DNA of 64,000 nt, taken from assembly GCA_958403385.1 (NCBI GenBank), contig CATXXC010000003.1, positions 1-64,000 on the forward strand. Reading direction: 5' to 3'. This DNA is from an uncultured Collinsella sp. (GTDB lineage: Bacteria > Actinomycetota > Coriobacteriia > Coriobacteriales > Coriobacteriaceae). Within the stretch, counting starts at the first letter, position 1, and each line of letters starts with the position of its first letter. Below are positions 60,703 through 64,000 of this stretch, piece by piece. The position numbers and the translations under genes were made by a program. The notes beneath the pieces were generated by a model, which worked only from the letters and a program-made list of their open reading frames with translations, was not told the DNA's origin and did no database searches.

Positions 60703-60752
60703 ACACCTAGGTTTACAGCTGTCTTGTCAGCTGTAAACCTAGGTGTCATACT
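60703..60752 (+). promoter_or_regulatory. Palindromic operator-promoter of the nad operon
   Basis: A perfect 19-bp inverted repeat, ACACCTAGGTTTACAGCTG at 60703-60721 with its complement at 60728-60746, leaves a six-base centre. The centre and right arm hold TTGTCA (60724-60729), and CATACT (60747-60752) lies 17 bases on, so the promoter -35 sits inside the operator. It probably binds an NAD-responsive repressor such as NiaR or NrtR; the identity is not decided by sequence. Confidence 0.65.
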
Positions 60753-60787
60753 AAAGCCCCAAGATTCGCCAAAAGAGAGGGGCCTTG

Positions 60788-61813
60788 ATGGCACAGAGCG
60801 CGAACATGGATGCGTCGGAGCTTGCACGCGATATCGCGGCCGGCCTGGCATCGGCAGCGACGGCAACGGAGCGCGCGGCACTGGTGCCCGCAGAGCTCGT
60901 CGAGGCCATTCAGCAACTAAAAACCCAACGTGACGCGGTGATTCTGGCTCACTATTACGTGGCGCCCGAGGTCCAGGCCGTTGCCGATTACGTCGGCGAC
61001 AGCTTCTACCTGGCAAAGCTCGCCAAGAGCCTGCCGCAGCAGACCATCGTGCTGTGCGGCGTGGAGTTTATGGGCGAGAGCGCCAAGCTACTCAATCCCA
61101 CCAAGACCGTGCTGCTGCCCGAGCCGGGTGCGGACTGCCCCATGGCGCACATGGTCAAACGCGAGACAGTCGACGCGGCCCGCGCCGAGTACGGCGACGA
61201 CCTGGCCGTGGTCTGCTACGTCAACTCGACGGTCGAGATTAAGAGCTGGAGTGACGTGTGCGTCACCAGCTCCAACGCCGTCAAGATCGTGTCCGAGCTG
61301 CCGCAGCAGCACATTCTGTTTATTCCCGACCAGAACCTGGGCCGCTTTGTGGCCGAGCAAGTGCCGCAGAAGCACGTCATTCTCAACAAGGGCTACTGCC
61401 CGCGTCACCACATCATCACCGTCGAGCAAATCGTCGACGCGACGGAGGCCCATCCCGACGCGCTCGTGCTGGCGCACCCCGAGTGCAAGGCCGATGTCCT
61501 TGCCGAGGCCGACTACATCGGCTCCACCGCCGGCATCATCAAGTATGCCGAGGAGTCGGACGCGAGCGAGTTCATCATCGTGACGGTCCGCGGCGTGCTC
61601 TACGAGCTCGAGCGCCGCTGCCAGGGCACCGGCAAGAAGTTCTACTTCCCCGCGGTGCAGCCCACCTGCGTCAACATGGATCTCATCACGCTCGAAAAGC
61701 TTGTGCACTGTCTGGAGACGGGCGAGGGCGAGGTGCAGATCGGCGTCTCGGACGAGGCTGCCGACCAGGCCAAACTCACGCTCGACCGCATGCTCGAGTA
61801 CGCGGCGCGCTAG
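60788..61813 (+). CDS. nadA: Quinolinate synthase
   Basis: A 341-residue 4Fe-4S enzyme that condenses iminoaspartate with dihydroxyacetone phosphate. The three cluster cysteines are in VLCGVEFMGE, GYCPRHH and QPTCVNMD. Substrate-binding blocks AHYYV and NSTVEIKSWSDVCVTSSNA are typical of the family. ATG 60788 follows GAGGGG. It is the first gene of nadABC; nadB starts 57 bases after its stop. Confidence 0.96.
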   Translation: MAQSANMDASELARDIAAGLASAATATERAALVPAELVEAIQQLKTQRDAVILAHYYVAPEVQAVADYVGDSFYLAKLAKSLPQQTIVLCGVEFMGESAKLLNPTKTVLLPEPGADCPMAHMVKRETVDAARAEYGDDLAVVCYVNSTVEIKSWSDVCVTSSNAVKIVSELPQQHILFIPDQNLGRFVAEQVPQKHVILNKGYCPRHHIITVEQIVDATEAHPDALVLAHPECKADVLAEADYIGSTAGIIKYAEESDASEFIIVTVRGVLYELERRCQGTGKKFYFPAVQPTCVNMDLITLEKLVHCLETGEGEVQIGVSDEAADQAKLTLDRMLEYAAR

Positions 61814-61869
61814 AACAATGCGGCATGAGGGACTGTCCCGCATGCCACATTACAAGGGAGAGGATTCCT

Positions 61870-63246
61870 GTGGAAACCAAGCAATACCCCAACATGGAGT
61901 GCGACGTCGTCATTGCCGGCTGCGGCGTGGCGGGCCTGTATGCGGCCCTCAATCTGCCGACGAGCACGCGTGTGATCATGCTCTCCAAGGGCGCGGTCGA
62001 CGAGTGCGATTCCATGCTCGCGCAGGGCGGCATTTGCGTGCTGCCCGAGGGCGCGGATTACGATGCCTTCTTTGAGGACACCATGCACGCCGGCCACTAC
62101 GAGAACCGCCGCGAGAGCGTCGACATCATGATCCGCTCGAGCCGCTCGGTCATTAACGACCTGCTGGCCATGGGCGTGGACTTTGAGCGCAAGGCCGATG
62201 GCAGCCTCGACTTCACTCGCGAGGGCGCGCACAGCCGCCCGCGTATCGCCTTCCATGCCGACATTACGGGTAAGGAGATTACGACCAAGCTGCTCCAGGC
62301 CGTGCGCAAGCTGGACAACGTGCAGATTCTTGAGCACGTGGCCATGACCGACATTCTGACCGGCGAGTGCGACGGCGCCACGGTGTGCACCGGCGTCATC
62401 GCCGTTCCCGTGGACGAGGACGATTCGGCTCGTCCAGCCGACGAGCTGGTAAATGCCGCCGAGGGCGTGCATGCCGGCAAGCCGTTTGAGATTCACGCCT
62501 GCCATACGCTGTGGGCGACGGGCGGCATCGGTGGCGTATACGACCACTCGACCAACTACCCGCAGCTCACGGGCGACGCCTGCTACATCGCCCAGGAGCA
62601 CGGCATTACGATGGAGCACCTGGACTACGTGCAGATTCACCCCACGGGCCTGTTCTCGCCGCAGCCGGGCCGCACCTTCCTGATCAGCGAGAGCTGCCGC
62701 GGCGAAGGCGCGATTCTGCTCAATGCCGCCGGCGAGCGTTTTACCGACGAGCTGCAGCCGCGCGACGTGGTCGCCGCCGCCATCCGCGAGCAGATGAAGC
62801 AGGACGGCACCGAGCACGAGTGGCTGAGCTTTGCCCCGGTCGAGCGCGACGTGGTGACCGGGCACTTTGCCAACATCCGCGCGCGCTGTCTGGAGGACGG
62901 TCGCGACATCTTGGACGAGCCCATCCCCGTCACGCCCACGCAGCACTACTTTATGGGCGGCGTGTGGGTTGACAAGGACGGCCGCACCTCGATGCCCGAG
63001 CTCTACGCCGCCGGCGAGACGGCTTGCAACGGCGTGCACGGCAAGAACCGCCTGGCCTCCAACAGCCTGCTTGAGTCCCTCGTCTGGGGTCGTCGCGCCG
63101 CTTGGCGTATGCGCACCGGCGAGTCGCTTGCCGTGGAGCAGGCGGGCGAGCCCGCGCTCGACGGACGTCACCGCGCCCTGAGCGCCGACACCCTTGCAAT
63201 CGATGATTTGGCCCGTGCCGCCGGCACGCAGGCCGCGGAGGAGTAG
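61870..63246 (+). CDS. nadB: L-aspartate oxidase
   Basis: A 458-residue FAD enzyme that oxidises aspartate to iminoaspartate. The N-terminal Rossmann motif is VVIAGCGVAGLYAALNL, followed by MLAQGGICV, HPTGLF and ELYAAGETACNGVHGKNRLASNSLLE, the FAD-domain signature of the fumarate reductase/NadB family. The start is GTG 61870 with GGGAGAGG eleven bases upstream. The C-terminal helical domain is short, so it may be a compact form. It is followed three bases later by nadC. Confidence 0.95.
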   Translation: METKQYPNMECDVVIAGCGVAGLYAALNLPTSTRVIMLSKGAVDECDSMLAQGGICVLPEGADYDAFFEDTMHAGHYENRRESVDIMIRSSRSVINDLLAMGVDFERKADGSLDFTREGAHSRPRIAFHADITGKEITTKLLQAVRKLDNVQILEHVAMTDILTGECDGATVCTGVIAVPVDEDDSARPADELVNAAEGVHAGKPFEIHACHTLWATGGIGGVYDHSTNYPQLTGDACYIAQEHGITMEHLDYVQIHPTGLFSPQPGRTFLISESCRGEGAILLNAAGERFTDELQPRDVVAAAIREQMKQDGTEHEWLSFAPVERDVVTGHFANIRARCLEDGRDILDEPIPVTPTQHYFMGGVWVDKDGRTSMPELYAAGETACNGVHGKNRLASNSLLESLVWGRRAAWRMRTGESLAVEQAGEPALDGRHRALSADTLAIDDLARAAGTQAAEE

Positions 63247-63249
63247 ACC

Positions 63250-64000
63250 ATGAATCCCATTACCATGAAGCTCGTCGTCGATGATCTGATTTTGCAGGCC
63301 CTGCGCGAGGACATCACCTTTGAGGACGTGAGCACGGCGAGCGTGTGCCCCACGGCGCGCCCCGCCACCGTTGAGCTCATCGCCAAGGCAGATGGCATCA
63401 TCGCCGGCCTGGACGTGTTCGCCCGCACCTTTGAGCTGCTGGATCTGCAAAGCTCCGTGCTGTTTGATGTCGCGGATGGCGACGAGGTGCACGCCGGCGA
63501 CCATGTGGGCCAGGTGCGCGGCGACGCGCGCGTGCTGCTTTCGGGCGAGCGCGTGGCACTCAACTACCTGCAGCGCATGAGCGGCATCGCCACCTATACG
63601 CACCAGATGGCCGCGGCGCTCGAGGGCACCAAGACCGTGCTCGTCGACACGCGCAAGACCACGCCGGGCATGCGCGTCTTCGAGAAGGCGGCAGTCGAGA
63701 TCGGCGGCGGCAGCAACCACCGCTACAACCTGTCGACGGCCGTCATGCTCAAGGACAACCACATCGACGCCGCCGGTGGCGTGGCGCGTGCGATCGAGAT
63801 GGCGCGCGCCCATGCGTCGTTTACCACGACGGTCGAGATTGAGTGCGAGAATCTGGATATGGTGCGCGAGGCCGTTGAGGCCGGTGCCGACATCATCATG
63901 CTCGACAACATGACGCACGACGACATGGCCGCCGCCATCGAGCTTATCGACGGCCGCGCCAAGACCGAGTGCTCGGGCAACGTGGATGCCGGCAATATTC
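63250..64000 (+). CDS. nadC: Nicotinate-nucleotide pyrophosphorylase, partial
   Basis: The N-terminal 250 residues of the enzyme converting quinolinate and PRPP to nicotinate mononucleotide; the window ends inside it. Visible are EDITFEDVST, GIIAGLD, LSGERVALNYLQRMSGIAT, VDTRKTTPGMR, GGGSNHRYNLS, MLKDNHI and IMLDNM, all conserved. It is the third gene of nadABC, three bases after nadB. Confidence 0.96.
   Translation, partial: MNPITMKLVVDDLILQALREDITFEDVSTASVCPTARPATVELIAKADGIIAGLDVFARTFELLDLQSSVLFDVADGDEVHAGDHVGQVRGDARVLLSGERVALNYLQRMSGIATYTHQMAAALEGTKTVLVDTRKTTPGMRVFEKAAVEIGGGSNHRYNLSTAVMLKDNHIDAAGGVARAIEMARAHASFTTTVEIECENLDMVREAVEAGADIIMLDNMTHDDMAAAIELIDGRAKTECSGNVDAGNI

Noticed and set aside
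61810..63918. A 702-codon open frame on the minus strand opposite nadB and nadC.
   Set aside because: It mirrors GC-rich coding sequence of well-recognised genes and has no start signal or domain; similar long antisense frames occur opposite hypF and the MgtA-type gene.

Overview
The window is GC-rich and bacterial, with dense coding on both strands and short intergenic gaps. The gene content suggests a gut actinobacterium of class Coriobacteriia, most like Collinsella. Evidence for this is a membrane-bound LuxR-type regulator, an NRAMP-related magnesium transporter of the type known from Eggerthella, GHKL/LytTR and NarL-type signalling pairs, a Ni-hydrogenase maturation cluster with NikR, LuxS, and a de novo NAD operon. 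No rRNA or marker gene is present, so the genus is an inference.

Layout. 1-680: three copies (one partial) of a hairpin repeat. 686-5984: a NarL-type two-component system diverging from an ABC-2 exporter operon. 6238-9626: a MacB/FtsX-like ABC pair. 9863-18169: DUF362 ferredoxin protein, alpha/beta hydrolase, hemolysin-III and CNNM/CorC membrane proteins, a small envelope cluster (YtxH-like, PRC-barrel) and a deacetylase-like protein with degenerate catalytic motifs. 18284-21613: an MgtE_N/CBS protein and an NRAMP-related transporter behind a long leader. 21971-23476: an intact IS256-family element with an 8-bp target duplication. 23671-29422: OatA-like acyltransferase, ribokinase, nucleoside hydrolase, LuxS, DUF4867. 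29592-33591: a three-gene signalling module (7TM kinase-like protein, kinase, regulator). 33782-38076: lipoprotein, SPFH protein, zinc-ribbon membrane protein and DUF4428 protein, resembling a membrane-stress module. 38437-42919: membrane LuxR regulator and an MgtA-type ATPase whose leader carries a small ORF and a candidate attenuator. 43357-47479: PyrE, a Fic cassette, PTS IIA, lipoprotein. 47604-48352: an IS200-like element. 48717-55448: HAD phosphatase, HypE, HypD, HypC, HypF, NikR and a small partner. 55670-58435: thioredoxin, a TnpA/TnpB element, an unknown protein. 58496-60495: GHKL kinase/LytTR regulator. 60788-end: nadA, nadB, nadC (cut by the window end).

The most unusual signal lies between the genes. 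Many intergenic regions hold long hairpins. In two families, copies share a conserved backbone but carry unrelated arm sequences, and each arm is still complementary to its own partner. A third, short family built on a GGGGAC core shows compensatory stem changes (TAGTCATT/AATGACTA versus CACTCATT/AATGAGTG). This points to selection or copying at the level of a folded strand. The window also contains two single-strand transposases of the IS200/IS605 type, one of them inserted close to the apex of such a hairpin. Magnesium uptake is represented three times (MgtE_N/CBS plus NRMT-like, CNNM/CorC, MgtA-type), and two of these loci have leaders with candidate upstream ORFs.
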